Positions 1 through 8,539 of a DNA stretch of 64,000 nt are shown here, piece by piece (the first letter of the stretch is position 1; each line of letters opens with the position of its first letter). Both the position numbers and the translations under genes were made by a program. The stretch comes from Capsulimonas corticalis (GTDB lineage: Bacteria > Armatimonadota > Armatimonadia > Armatimonadales > Capsulimonadaceae): assembly GCF_003574315.2 (NCBI RefSeq), contig NZ_AP025739.1, positions 2,418,001 to 2,482,000 on the forward strand, read 5' to 3'. Below the pieces are notes generated by a model. That model made no database searches and was not told where the DNA came from. It saw only the letters and a list, made by a program, of their open reading frames with translations.

Positions 1-1
1 G

Positions 2-790
2 CGCATACCAGCGGCGTCCGCCGGAGTAGCCGAAGGCGCCCTTACCGACCGTCGTGATCTCCTTCTTCTGGGTATCGATCGTTTGGATCTGTTCGTAAGT
101 ATCGGCCCAGTCGAAGGTCCAGTAGCCGTGCACCCAGGCGTCCTCGGCCTTCGCCCAGCGCGCCGGACGATCGTCCGTGTAGCGGAAATGATCCTCCGCG
201 TTTTCACTTTCCTTGCCGCCCGTCATCGCCCACGAGCCTTCGTTGGGCCAGCGCGCGAGCGTCATCGGGGCGTCGTCGTAGAACAGCTCCAGGCCGGCGT
301 GTGTTTCCGCCCGGCCAAATCCGCGCGTGGTGAGCGCGCCGAAGTCGGTAATTCCCTGGGCTTTCAGATCGGCTTGCCAGATGTGGGGCCGGGCGGCGGG
401 ATCGATTCGGCTGAGGATGGCGGCGTCCGTCACGCGTGTCCAATGGGCGACGCGCTGCCCGCCCGTCACGCGCACTGTTTTGCCTTGATACGCGGCGTAG
501 GTAATGGGGATCGCCCCGGCGTCGTCCTCCGCGCCCAGCTTCCAGGTCTCCTTGAGCGGATATTCGCCCCCCTTGAGCCAGACCGTGACTCCCTCTTTGG
601 GCAGCTGCTTGGCGAGCTTGAGAGCCCGCAAACGGTTCTGCGCGCCAGCCAGCGTCGCCAGCGGCGCTTTCACATTGCCTGTCGCAGAATCGTTTCCTTG
701 TTGTGGGGACACATAAAGCGCCAGCGGCGCGCCGTGCGCGGCGGCGCAAAGGGCGAAAGCGGCGAGGGACAGCAGAGACGGCAGTTTCAT
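2..790 (-). CDS. Secreted right-handed beta-helix glycosidase, GH141-like (3' end missing)
   Basis: Only the first 263 residues are present; the reading frame runs off the left edge of the window. The ATG at 790 follows a GGAAGG Shine-Dalgarno. A signal peptide (residues 1-20, MKLPSLLSLAAFALCAAAHG) predicts export. The mature protein opens with LYVSPQQGNDSATG, continues with PLATLAGAQNRLR and a WLKGGEYPL strand, and near residue 220 has GYWTFDWADTY. That combination is typical of GH141-like parallel beta-helix enzymes (fucosidase/xylanase-type, known from the Bacteroides BT1002 family). The catalytic residues would lie outside the window, so substrate cannot be judged. It is transcribed divergently from the cytochrome gene. 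A 9-bp inverted repeat (CTGTTTTCC at 838-846, GGAAAACAG at 884-892) lies between the two. Confidence 0.72.
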   Translation of the reverse strand, partial: MKLPSLLSLAAFALCAAAHGAPLALYVSPQQGNDSATGNVKAPLATLAGAQNRLRALKLAKQLPKEGVTVWLKGGEYPLKETWKLGAEDDAGAIPITYAAYQGKTVRVTGGQRVAHWTRVTDAAILSRIDPAARPHIWQADLKAQGITDFGALTTRGFGRAETHAGLELFYDDAPMTLARWPNEGSWAMTGGKESENAEDHFRYTDDRPARWAKAEDAWVHGYWTFDWADTYEQIQTIDTQKKEITTVGKGAFGYSGGRRWYA

Positions 791-970
791 AGGAAGCCTT
801 CCAAAGTGCGTGTCCCGCAATATTCGCTGTTGATACTCTGTTTTCCTCACAAAACATTCAATGGGTCGATTTTACGCCGTGATGGAAAACAGGACAGTTC
901 TATCGTTCGCGATTTGCCGCGGCTTCAGTCGGCGTGACTACCCTCAAGCACGAAAGAATGGAGCTACCTT

Positions 971-1690
971 ATGTCAATCATTCACGAATCGGCCGGACAG
1001 AAACCGCGAACGGGAGTGGGCAAGGCGCGTCGGGCGGCGCCGTTCGCGGCGTTGACCGTGATCGCGATCGGCGTCATTGCGGCCGCCGGATGCGGCGGAT
1101 CCGACGATTCGAGCGGTCCATCGGGACTGCCGTCATCCACGGCGACGATGGCCCAGGTGCAGCACGGACGCGCGTTGGTTACCTCGATGGGCTGTACCGA
1201 CTGCCACTCCCACGGCGTGAACGATCCCAGCGCGGCGAACTGGCTGTGCGGCTACTCCGCGGCGGTCCCGCACGATCCGGGAACCTTCGCGATCGGACCG
1301 TTCACGACCTACGCCGCTAACTTGACGCCTTCCGCGACCGGGCTTGGCCCGGTGTCGGACCGGCAGGTCTTCAATGCGCTGAAGCATGGCCTCGATCCCG
1401 GAGCGTCTCCGAACGCCGTGATTACCGGCGATACGCCCGGACAAGGCGGCTTCCCCGCCACGCCGCACTATCTCGCCCCGCCGATGCCGTGGACGGCCAC
1501 GCGCCACCTGTCCGACAGCGATCTCTGGGATATCGTCGCCTACCTGAAGCATGGGATCAAGGGCGTCACCAACGCGCCGCCGGCCAGCTCCGGACCGCCG
1601 GACTTCTGGGCAAGCAGCTACACGCCGGACAAAGTCGGCCCGGTCATTCTGCCGACCTATCCAGCCACCAGCGAGCAGTTCGCACCGTAA
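971..1690 (+). CDS. Lipoprotein c-type cytochrome
   Basis: 239 residues. The start at 971 follows GGAG at 960-963. A hydrophobic segment near residues 25-42 ends in AAAGC, a lipobox, so the protein is probably lipid-anchored on the periplasmic face of a membrane. Residues 75-79 (CTDCH) form a single CxxCH haem attachment motif, and the C-terminal half has the SDSDLWDIVAYLKHG helix seen in class I cytochromes of diheme/monoheme electron-transfer proteins. Methionines in PMPW could provide the distal ligand. No oxidase or dehydrogenase subunit is adjacent, so its redox partner is unknown. A 14-bp perfect inverted repeat follows the stop. The family assignment is firm; the specific role is not. 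Confidence 0.85.
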   Translation: MSIIHESAGQKPRTGVGKARRAAPFAALTVIAIGVIAAAGCGGSDDSSGPSGLPSSTATMAQVQHGRALVTSMGCTDCHSHGVNDPSAANWLCGYSAAVPHDPGTFAIGPFTTYAANLTPSATGLGPVSDRQVFNALKHGLDPGASPNAVITGDTPGQGGFPATPHYLAPPMPWTATRHLSDSDLWDIVAYLKHGIKGVTNAPPASSGPPDFWASSYTPDKVGPVILPTYPATSEQFAP

Positions 1691-1720
1691 CAACTCTCCG
1701 AGAAGTCTTGTCTCCGAAAA

Positions 1721-1750
1721 GTCTTGCGGGCGGCGGGCCGCCCGCAAGAC
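1721..1750 (+). terminator. GC-rich hairpin after the cytochrome gene
   Basis: Bases 1721-1734 and 1737-1750 are perfect reverse complements (GTCTTGCGGGCGGC and its partner). The hairpin lies 30 bases past the cytochrome stop. The following T-rich stretch is broken up, so termination may be inefficient or factor-assisted. Confidence 0.6.
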
Positions 1751-1770
1751 TTCATGAATGAATATTTTAT

Positions 1771-1782
1771 GTAACCGGTTAC
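1771..1782. promoter_or_regulatory. LacI-family operator upstream of the GH4 gene
   Basis: GTAACCGGTTAC is a perfect 12-bp palindrome with the central CG expected of LacI-family operators. It ends 7 bases before the -35 box at 1790. No LacI-type regulator gene is in the window, so the regulator would act from elsewhere. Induction by an alpha-galactoside or other sugar is an inference. Confidence 0.65.
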
Positions 1783-1789
1783 TTTTTCG

Positions 1790-1818
1790 TTGACAGCATG
1801 GCTTGAGCGTTTTATAAT
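1790..1818 (+). promoter_or_regulatory. Consensus sigma-70 promoter for the GH4 gene
   Basis: TTGACA at 1790-1795, a 17-bp spacer and TATAAT at 1813-1818: both hexamers match consensus exactly. The predicted start site near 1825 gives a leader of about 32 bases carrying GGAG at 1847-1850 before the ATG at 1857. A promoter this strong usually needs repression, which fits the adjacent palindrome. Confidence 0.85.
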
Positions 1819-1856
1819 AGCGCCATGCATCGTCAACGCAAACCACGGAGAACGTT

Positions 1857-3140
1857 ATGAAAGTCGTCATCGTCGGCGCGGGCAGTCACTTCGGAGCCAA
1901 GCTCTCCCGAGATATCCTCTCATTTCCCGAATTTCAACAGGACACGACGATCGCGCTCTGCGATATCGATCCGGTCAAGCTGGAGCGCGTCACGCGTCAC
2001 GTCCAGCGCTTGATCGATGGGCATGGGCTTGGGGCCAAAGTGGAATCGTCGCTGGAGCGGCGGGAGCTTCTGGACGGGGCGGATTTCGTGGTCGCCAGTA
2101 TTTCGGTGGGCGGCGCGGCGTACGCGGGATTTCCGTTCACGGCGGAGGTGAACATTCCGTTTCAGAAGTACGGCCTGAGCCAGACCGTCGCGGACACCAT
2201 CGGCGTCGGCGGCGTCTTTCGTTTTTTGCGCACCGCCCCCGTGCAGCTGGCGCTCTGCCATGACATGGAGGAGCTTTGCCCGAAGGCGCTTCTGCTCAAC
2301 TACACCAATCCGATGGCGATGCTGACGTGGCTGCATTCGGCGGGATCGACGATCGCCAACGTCGGCCTGTGCCATAGCGTTCAGCACACGTGGGCGGAGA
2401 TCGCGGGTTATTTAGGGATCCCCAAGGAGGAGATTACCTACTATGTCGCCGGAATCAACCATCAAGCGTGGTATCTGACCCTGCGGCGCGGAAGCGAGGA
2501 CCTGCGTCCCCAACTGCGCGCGTGTCTGGATGATCCGGAAATCCTGGCGAAAGACCGTGTGCGCTTCGAATTGATGCGCTACTTCGATTACTTCGTCACG
2601 GAATCGACCACGCACTGCTCCGAATACCATCCTTATTTCCGGCGCACCGAGGCGCAGATCGAGTTTTACGGCCTCAAGACCCACACCGCGCGGGAACTGC
2701 CGCCGCCATCGGAGGAGACCGCCGAGGAGCCGCCGCTGCCGCCGCTCGATCCCTCGGAAGAGTACGCCTCCAAGATCATCCACGCCATGGTCACCGGCGC
2801 TCCCTTTGCGTTCAACGGCAACATCATGAACATGGGTCTGATCGACAATCTGCCCGGCAACTGCTGCGTGGAGGTTCCCTGCCTCGTGGACGCCAACGGC
2901 GTCCAGGGCTGCCGCGTCGGCGCGTTGCCGACCCAGCTCGCGCATCTCAACCTGACCAACATCGCCGTGCAGGAACTCGCCGTCGAAGCCTTCCTCACTC
3001 GCAGCCGCGACCGCGCCTTCCAAGCCTGCGCGCTCGACCCGCTCGCCAAGAGCGTCCTGAGCCTGGAAGACCTGCGCTCCCTTTTCGACGACCTCTGGGC
3101 CGTCGAGAAAGAAGCCGGGCTGCTGGCGCATTTTGATTGA
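1857..3140 (+). CDS. melA: Alpha-galactosidase-like glycoside hydrolase, family GH4
   Basis: 427 residues, the usual GH4 length; no signal peptide, so cytosolic. GH4 enzymes use NAD+ and a divalent metal (Mn2+) and cleave through a redox-assisted elimination. The N-terminus is a Rossmann strand-turn (VVIVGAGSHFG). LCHSVQHT at about residues 171-178 includes the metal-ligand Cys172 and is the version of the motif seen in MelA alpha-galactosidases rather than in maltose-6-phosphate glucosidases. AGINHQAWYL carries the second ligand His202. The C-terminal LPTQLAHLNLTNIAVQE is also conserved in the family. Close relatives act on galacturonides or glucosides, so the substrate is probable, not proven. 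The gene stands alone, with no transporter beside it. Confidence 0.85.
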   Translation: MKVVIVGAGSHFGAKLSRDILSFPEFQQDTTIALCDIDPVKLERVTRHVQRLIDGHGLGAKVESSLERRELLDGADFVVASISVGGAAYAGFPFTAEVNIPFQKYGLSQTVADTIGVGGVFRFLRTAPVQLALCHDMEELCPKALLLNYTNPMAMLTWLHSAGSTIANVGLCHSVQHTWAEIAGYLGIPKEEITYYVAGINHQAWYLTLRRGSEDLRPQLRACLDDPEILAKDRVRFELMRYFDYFVTESTTHCSEYHPYFRRTEAQIEFYGLKTHTARELPPPSEETAEEPPLPPLDPSEEYASKIIHAMVTGAPFAFNGNIMNMGLIDNLPGNCCVEVPCLVDANGVQGCRVGALPTQLAHLNLTNIAVQELAVEAFLTRSRDRAFQACALDPLAKSVLSLEDLRSLFDDLWAVEKEAGLLAHFD

Positions 3141-3246
3141 CGCCTTGGCGGCGTAGTATCACCCGCGATCATATGTCTATGAAGTCTCTCTGAGGCGCCG
3201 CATTTGAGAGCGCCATGAAGGAGAATCCTCCGTCTCAGGCTAATGG

Positions 3247-5445
3247 ATGCGCATGAAACCTCGCCCCGCGCGCATTGCCCCCATCCTCATCGCGTTTCTG
3301 CTGTGCTTCCTTGGCTCGACGGTCCGCGCGGAGGATGGGATGAAGCCGGCGCGCCCGAAGATCGGGCTGGCGCTGGCGGGCGGGGCGGCGCTGGGGCTGG
3401 CGCATGTGGGGGTGCTGCTCTGGTTCGATGAGCACCATATCCCCATCGACGAGATCGCCGGGACGAGCATGGGCGGGCTGATCGGCGGCGCGTACGCCTC
3501 GGGGATGTCGCCCGAGGAGATCCGCAAGTTGCTGTCCGAAGTGAACTGGACGGAGACGCTGAGCGCCGCGCCGCCTTATCAGTCGCTGACGTTTCGGCGG
3601 CGCGAGGATGCGTACGATTTCCCGAATGGCTTGCAGTTTGGCTGGAAAGGCGGGATCGCGCTGCCGAGCGGGGTAAACCCGGGGCAGCCGATCGGGCTGA
3701 TCTTCAGCCGTATCTGTCTGCCGTATCCGGCGCTCAAAAGCTTTGATGAGCTTCCGACGCCGTTTACGTGTGTCGCTACGGATTTGACGAAGGGGGATTC
3801 GCGGGCGCTGACGAGCGGCTCCCTGGAGACGGCGCTGCGCGCGACGATGGCGATCCCCGGTTACTTCACCCCCGTATCCCGAGATGGCGCGCTGCTCGCC
3901 GACGGCGGCCTGCTGAACAACCTGCCGACCAAACAAGTGAAGACGATGGGCGCCGACATCGTGGTCGCCGTCGATCTCCAGCAGCCGCTGCTGGAAAAAT
4001 CCGCGCTGACGTCGCTGATCGATGTGCTCGGCCAATCGGCGGCGATCACGATCATGAGCAACCAGCGGCAAAGCTTGCAGCAGGCCGATCTGATCGTTTC
4101 TCCGGACCTTGGGAATCTCGGCCTGTTCGACTTCGTGCAGGTGGACGCATTTATCAAGCACGGGTATGACGCCGCCCAGAGCAAGGCGGCGGTGCTGGAA
4201 AAGCTGGCCGTCAGCGACGACGAGTGGCGGGAGTATCTCGCCCAGCGCGCCAGCCGCCGCCGCGCCGCCGCCCTGCGCCCGGCGTTCATTCAGATCGGCG
4301 GCGTCTCCGGCGGCGAAGCGAAGCGTCTCACGGAAAGGTTCCAGTCGTTTGTCGGCAAGCCGCTCGACACGGCGGCGTTCGAGGCGGCCCTGACGGACGC
4401 CACGGGCAGCGGCATGTACGATAGCCTCAGCTACGAGCGCGTGTCGCGCGATGGCGGCGACGGTCTGCTCGTCCAGGTGGTGCGCAAGGGCAACGGCCCG
4501 CCGTTTGTAAACCTGGGCGTGGAGATCAACGGCGCCGAGCGCGACAATATCCAGACGACCTTCGCCGGGCGCCTGACGACGATGGCGGCGGGCGGCGACG
4601 AAGTCCGTACGGACCTGCGCCTGGGCACGGATACATCGATCGCCTCCGAATACTATCACTCCTTCGCCCGGGGACGGTTTTTCGTCGCTCCCCGGGTCTA
4701 CGCTCAGGACCTCAATCAAAATCTCTATATCGGCGGATCAAACCTGACCCTCGCCAAGCGGCGCTCCGGCGGCGTCGGAATCGACCTGGGATACAAGCCC
4801 AACCGCAACTCCGAGCTGCGCTTCGGCCTCGACGCTAGCCGGTTCGACGAAGACATTCGCGGCGTCCCGTCCAGTGTCGGCCGCTTCCACGGTTACGTCG
4901 TCGATCCGTCGCTGCGCTACACCTACGACGGTCTGAACGGCGCCCTTTCGCCCTCCAGTGGCGTGCGCGTGGACGCCACGGTCCATTCCTACCTCAAGGC
5001 GCCCGGCTCGCATCAGCCCTTTCAGACGGCGGACATCCGCGTCGAGCGATTTATCCCGTGGGGCAGCGGCAGCATCTTCGCCGTCGGCCAGGGCGGCACG
5101 GCCTTCGGCGCCGCCGTTCCCATCCCGCAAAAGTACATGCTCGGCGGGCCGCTCAGCCTGGGCGCCTACGGCCAAAACGAATTCCAGGGCAACGAGTACT
5201 ACCTGCTCACCAGCGGCTACCTGTACCGCCTCCTCGACCTCCCGCCGCCCCTCAGCACCCGCATCCTGATCGGCAGTTGGTACGAATACGGCGGCATCGC
5301 CGACACAGGCTCAGGCAGCATCCGCCGCCAGGACCTCTCCCTCGGCAGCCTCCTCGAAACACCCCTCGGCCCGGTCGTCGTGGGGTACAGCATCGGAGAA
5401 CTCGGCCGCCGCAATCTCTACTTCGCGGTGGGCACGCTCTTTTAA
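3247..5445 (+). CDS. Patatin-like phospholipase with POTRA and outer-membrane barrel (PlpD-like, type Vd)
   Basis: 732 residues in the order signal peptide (about 1-29), patatin domain (about 35-330), POTRA-like segment (about 340-420) and a Bac_surface_Ag/BamA-type beta barrel to the C-terminus. The oxyanion stretch is GGAALGLAHVG, the nucleophile is Ser74 in GTSMG, and the catalytic Asp219 is in DGG, giving the Ser-Asp dyad of patatins. The C-terminus ends in aromatic-rich strands (NLYFAVGTLF). Proteins of this architecture, such as PlpD of Pseudomonas, belong to type Vd secretion and expose or release a lipase. The AAGGAG at 3218-3223 is rather far from the ATG at 3247, so the exact start is less sure than the identity. 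Confidence 0.88.
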   Translation: MRMKPRPARIAPILIAFLLCFLGSTVRAEDGMKPARPKIGLALAGGAALGLAHVGVLLWFDEHHIPIDEIAGTSMGGLIGGAYASGMSPEEIRKLLSEVNWTETLSAAPPYQSLTFRRREDAYDFPNGLQFGWKGGIALPSGVNPGQPIGLIFSRICLPYPALKSFDELPTPFTCVATDLTKGDSRALTSGSLETALRATMAIPGYFTPVSRDGALLADGGLLNNLPTKQVKTMGADIVVAVDLQQPLLEKSALTSLIDVLGQSAAITIMSNQRQSLQQADLIVSPDLGNLGLFDFVQVDAFIKHGYDAAQSKAAVLEKLAVSDDEWREYLAQRASRRRAAALRPAFIQIGGVSGGEAKRLTERFQSFVGKPLDTAAFEAALTDATGSGMYDSLSYERVSRDGGDGLLVQVVRKGNGPPFVNLGVEINGAERDNIQTTFAGRLTTMAAGGDEVRTDLRLGTDTSIASEYYHSFARGRFFVAPRVYAQDLNQNLYIGGSNLTLAKRRSGGVGIDLGYKPNRNSELRFGLDASRFDEDIRGVPSSVGRFHGYVVDPSLRYTYDGLNGALSPSSGVRVDATVHSYLKAPGSHQPFQTADIRVERFIPWGSGSIFAVGQGGTAFGAAVPIPQKYMLGGPLSLGAYGQNEFQGNEYYLLTSGYLYRLLDLPPPLSTRILIGSWYEYGGIADTGSGSIRRQDLSLGSLLETPLGPVVVGYSIGELGRRNLYFAVGTLF

Positions 5446-5464
5446 GTCCGCTTGCGAGTGTGGT

Positions 5465-5959
5465 ATGAATACTACGATGACCACACTGCTTAATTTTATC
5501 CCATCTGCCGTTTGGATCGTGGAAGGACTGCTGCTCGCCTATTCCATTTACCGAGCCATCAGCACGGAAGTCTCTCGTCCTGAGTTCAAACACGGCGACT
5601 TGGTGTATCAGGACCATTTCGGCTCCGGCTGCTCACGGAAAAACTGGCTTACGGAACTTGGCGGCGCAAACCGATGTCTTTGGCTTATCGTATCCAAAGA
5701 CTGTCTGGTCGTGACCGCCTGGTTTCCCTATACTCTGATTTCCTGGGTTTACGACTTGGAGCACATCATTCCGTTCGCCGCGATCACAAAGATGGATCAA
5801 TCGCGATGCTTTGGACGCCGCGCGGCAGAGATCGAATACCAACGCGCGAATGGCGAACTCCGGCGGCTGCGTCTTGCCGCCCGTAACATGGACACTTTCG
5901 TGAACGCTATCGCGCGCGGACGTAAAGTCGTTACGACCGACGATGATACGTTGAAATAA
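5465..5959 (+). CDS. Membrane-anchored hypothetical protein with PH-like C-terminal half
   Basis: 164 residues with no family I can name. One predicted transmembrane helix lies near residues 8-28 (FIPSAVWIVEGLLLAYSIY). The rest is soluble and strand-rich: WLIVSKDCLVVTAWFP, then HIIPFAAITKMDQ and AEIEYQRANGELRRLRLAARN. This order of short strands around an 'I-P-ITK' turn resembles bacterial PH/GRAM-type membrane-reporting domains, which is only a fold-level guess. It starts 19 bases after the patatin gene and is followed 17 bases later by the Mrr-type nuclease gene, so it may be co-transcribed with either. A second in-frame ATG at 5477 is an alternative start. Confidence 0.6.
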   Translation: MNTTMTTLLNFIPSAVWIVEGLLLAYSIYRAISTEVSRPEFKHGDLVYQDHFGSGCSRKNWLTELGGANRCLWLIVSKDCLVVTAWFPYTLISWVYDLEHIIPFAAITKMDQSRCFGRRAAEIEYQRANGELRRLRLAARNMDTFVNAIARGRKVVTTDDDTLK

Positions 5960-5976
5960 GGAATACTAACTTCACG

Positions 5977-6768
5977 ATGCCGCGAAAAAGTAAAGAAACG
6001 CTGTTTGATTTAATGTTCGATCTCCTCAGTCGTGGCCCGCTATGGCTCCCCTTTCTCCTAGCCGCGATCGTGTACGGGATTTCGAAGGCGTTGGCGCCTT
6101 CGTCTCTTTTGCATTTCCCGGCGTATTGGTTTTCATTTCTTCTCGCATTCTCCGGAATCGTCATCACCATCCAGAGATTTGCTCGGCGCAGGCTGCTGGA
6201 CGCACAGTCCAGTCTTGAGTCGATCCGTCAACTGAGCTGGTCCGATTTTGAGCGATTGGTCGGTGAAGCGTATCGGCGTCAGGGATATCAGGTGGAAGAA
6301 CGCGGCGGGTCGGGAGCGGACGGCGGGGTGGATCTCGTCCTTCGTCGCAGCGGCGAGAAGGTGTTTGTACAGTGTAAGCGCTGGCGCAATCGCACGGTCG
6401 GCGTGAGTGTTGTGCGCGAGCTTTATGGAGCGATGGCGGCGGAGGGAGCGACGGCGGGGATTGTGGCGACGGTCGGACGTTACACGGCGGACGCCATGGA
6501 ATTCGCGCGCGGCAAGCATTTGACGCTGGTGGATGGCGAAGCGCTGCTGGCGCTCGTGCGGAGCGGGCAGGGGAGCGCGGCGAGCGCATCGCCGGTAACC
6601 ACTGCGGCGGAAGCGCTGGCTACGAATACGGCGGCTTGTCCTGCCTGTGGCGCGGAGATGGTTCGACGCACGGCGCGCCGCGGAGCGAACGCGGGCGGAG
6701 AGTTCTGGGGGTGTTCGCAATATCCCCGATGCCGAGGGACCCGAAACGGAGGAGAGCAGGCGGGATAA
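5977..6768 (+). CDS. Mrr-type restriction endonuclease-fold protein with two membrane helices and a C-terminal zinc finger
   Basis: 263 residues. Two hydrophobic segments (about 18-32 and 42-63) anchor the N-terminus in the membrane. Residues about 85-195 form an Mrr_cat domain: WSDFERLVGEAYRRQGY, then the PD-(D/E)xK core with Asp119 (GGVDLVL) and Gln132-x-Lys134 (VQCKRW). The Q-x-K variant is normal for Mrr. The C-terminus holds a topoisomerase-type C4 zinc finger (Cys221, Cys224, Cys246, Cys252). Mrr proteins cut modified DNA. The membrane-anchored zinc-finger version is widespread but its function is poorly known; surveillance of incoming DNA at the membrane is a reasonable inference. No methylase or restriction subunit is nearby. 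Confidence 0.85.
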   Translation: MPRKSKETLFDLMFDLLSRGPLWLPFLLAAIVYGISKALAPSSLLHFPAYWFSFLLAFSGIVITIQRFARRRLLDAQSSLESIRQLSWSDFERLVGEAYRRQGYQVEERGGSGADGGVDLVLRRSGEKVFVQCKRWRNRTVGVSVVRELYGAMAAEGATAGIVATVGRYTADAMEFARGKHLTLVDGEALLALVRSGQGSAASASPVTTAAEALATNTAACPACGAEMVRRTARRGANAGGEFWGCSQYPRCRGTRNGGEQAG

Positions 6769-6953
6769 TGCCGCTTCGGACGGTGAATGACAGTCAACGA
6801 CTGAAAATAAGAATGTTTTAATGTCGGTTTTTAGGCGTTTCTTAACATTCGCTTAACGGAAGTTTGCTATTCTCGATTCCTTGCAGACGCCTGCATGAGA
6901 GCTCTCATTCGGCCAACGGATGCGGCTCCGTAGTTAAGGAGATCGAGCAAACC

Positions 6954-8507
6954 ATGAAAAGCAAACCCAGTCAGCAGCCGATCCGACGACCGATTGTCGC
7001 CGGCATCGCCGCCGGAATGGCGATCACGGCCTACGGCGCTCCTTCCCACGCGGCTCCCACGCCGGCGGCGGGATATCAAGTCAAGCTTTTTGCGGCCGCG
7101 CCGACCGGCGCGACCGGCCCCGATTCCATCGCCGTCGATAACGGCCATGTGTTTATCGGCTATGGCGACAAGGGCGGGAAGACCGGAGGCGGAACCAGCA
7201 CCGTCGCGGAATTTATGACCGATGGAACGCTGGTCAAGACCTTCACCGTGGCCGGTCATAACGACGGCCTCAAGATCGATCCGGCGACGCATTTGCTGTG
7301 GGCGATGCAGAATGAGGACGGCAACGCGCAGCTGGCGATTATCGACCCCGCAAGCGCGAGCGCGCCGACCGTCTACTCGCTTCCTTCCGTCAACGGCGGC
7401 GGCGGTTACGACGACATTGTGTTCCGGGCCGGCAAAGTCTACTTCAGCGCCTCCAACCCCGCCAACGACCCCAACACCGGCAGCGCCATCGTCCAGGCAA
7501 CCCTGACGAACGGCGTCTTCACGCTCACGCCGGTGCTGGCGGGCAACGCGGCGGCGACCAACGCGCTGACGAATGTGGCGACGACGCTCAATCTGCTCGA
7601 TCCGGACTCGCTGACGACCACTCCGGCCGGGGATCTGCTTCTGGACAGCCAGGGCGACAACGAGCTGATCGACATCAGCGCTTCGACGGGAGCGGCGCGG
7701 GTGCTGCCGATCACGGTCAATGCGGCGGGCAAGGCCGATGATAATCTCGACGACACGGTGTTCGCGACATCGGGGCAAGACACGCTGCTGATCGCCGATC
7801 GGGACTCGAACCTGGTGTACGCCGTGACGGGTCTGACGGCCGGGCAGGCGTACTCCGCCGCCAATGATGACAATCTTGTCGGCGCTTTAAATATGTCCAC
7901 GGGCGTGGTTAGCCCCATCGCCGCCATTCTCCAGCAGCCGCACGGGCTGGGCGTTCTGCCCGTGGCCCATACCTACGCCGCCGGCTTGCAGATGATCTCC
8001 GCTCCCGCGGACTTCAGCAGCGTTGCTCTGGACGGGGTGCTGGACATTGCGGCGCCGAGGTTCGCCACCTGGGATCCGACGCTGGCGCAGTATGTGCTCA
8101 GTCCATCGGCACCCGCCGACACGCTGCATATCGGCAAGGGGTGCTGGGTGCGGCTGGCGTCGCCAGCGCGACTGTTCGATCAAGGCGTTCCCGCCTCCGC
8201 CGCTCCGTTCTCCATTGCTCTCACCGTAGGATGGAATCTGATCGGCGATCCGTTCGCTGGGTCCACGCCGGTAAGCTCCTTGCAGATCCAGGCGGGCGGC
8301 AAGTCTTACGCGGATCTCGGCCTGGCGGCGGCGGCGGGCATTGTGTCCCCCTTGCTGTATAGCTACTCCCCTGGCGACGCCGCATACGCGGCTCACGCCT
8401 ATCAAAAGCAGACTCTTGCCTCCGGAACGTTCGCATCGTACAAGGGATACTGGATCCGGGCCTTCCAGAACTGTAATCTGATTGTTCCGGGCACGACGGG
8501 TAACTGA
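6954..8507 (+). CDS. Secreted beta-propeller protein
   Basis: 517 residues from the ATG at 6954, preferred over an upstream in-frame ATG at 6864 because AAGGAG lies at 6936-6941 and the protein then begins with a proper signal peptide (cleavage near SHAAP, about residue 30). Residues about 35-340 contain repeated PDSIAVDNGHVFIGYGD, NDGLKIDPATHLLWAM, LNLLDPDSLTTTPAGDLLL and PHGLGVLP strands, the pattern of an NHL/SMP-30-like propeller. The last 170 residues carry paired 'GWNLIGDPF' and 'YKGYWIRAF' strands, a beta-sandwich often found at the end of secreted proteins. No catalytic residues can be assigned. A small lipoprotein gene follows after 32 bases and a strong terminator closes the pair. 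Confidence 0.7.
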   Translation: MKSKPSQQPIRRPIVAGIAAGMAITAYGAPSHAAPTPAAGYQVKLFAAAPTGATGPDSIAVDNGHVFIGYGDKGGKTGGGTSTVAEFMTDGTLVKTFTVAGHNDGLKIDPATHLLWAMQNEDGNAQLAIIDPASASAPTVYSLPSVNGGGGYDDIVFRAGKVYFSASNPANDPNTGSAIVQATLTNGVFTLTPVLAGNAAATNALTNVATTLNLLDPDSLTTTPAGDLLLDSQGDNELIDISASTGAARVLPITVNAAGKADDNLDDTVFATSGQDTLLIADRDSNLVYAVTGLTAGQAYSAANDDNLVGALNMSTGVVSPIAAILQQPHGLGVLPVAHTYAAGLQMISAPADFSSVALDGVLDIAAPRFATWDPTLAQYVLSPSAPADTLHIGKGCWVRLASPARLFDQGVPASAAPFSIALTVGWNLIGDPFAGSTPVSSLQIQAGGKSYADLGLAAAAGIVSPLLYSYSPGDAAYAAHAYQKQTLASGTFASYKGYWIRAFQNCNLIVPGTTGN

Positions 8508-8539
8508 CGCGAATATTGCGCAACAAGGAGACAATCATC

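Noticed and set aside
3235-4719. 494-codon open frame antisense to the patatin gene
   Set aside because: Arginine/glutamine-rich shadow of a gene with clear domains on the other strand.
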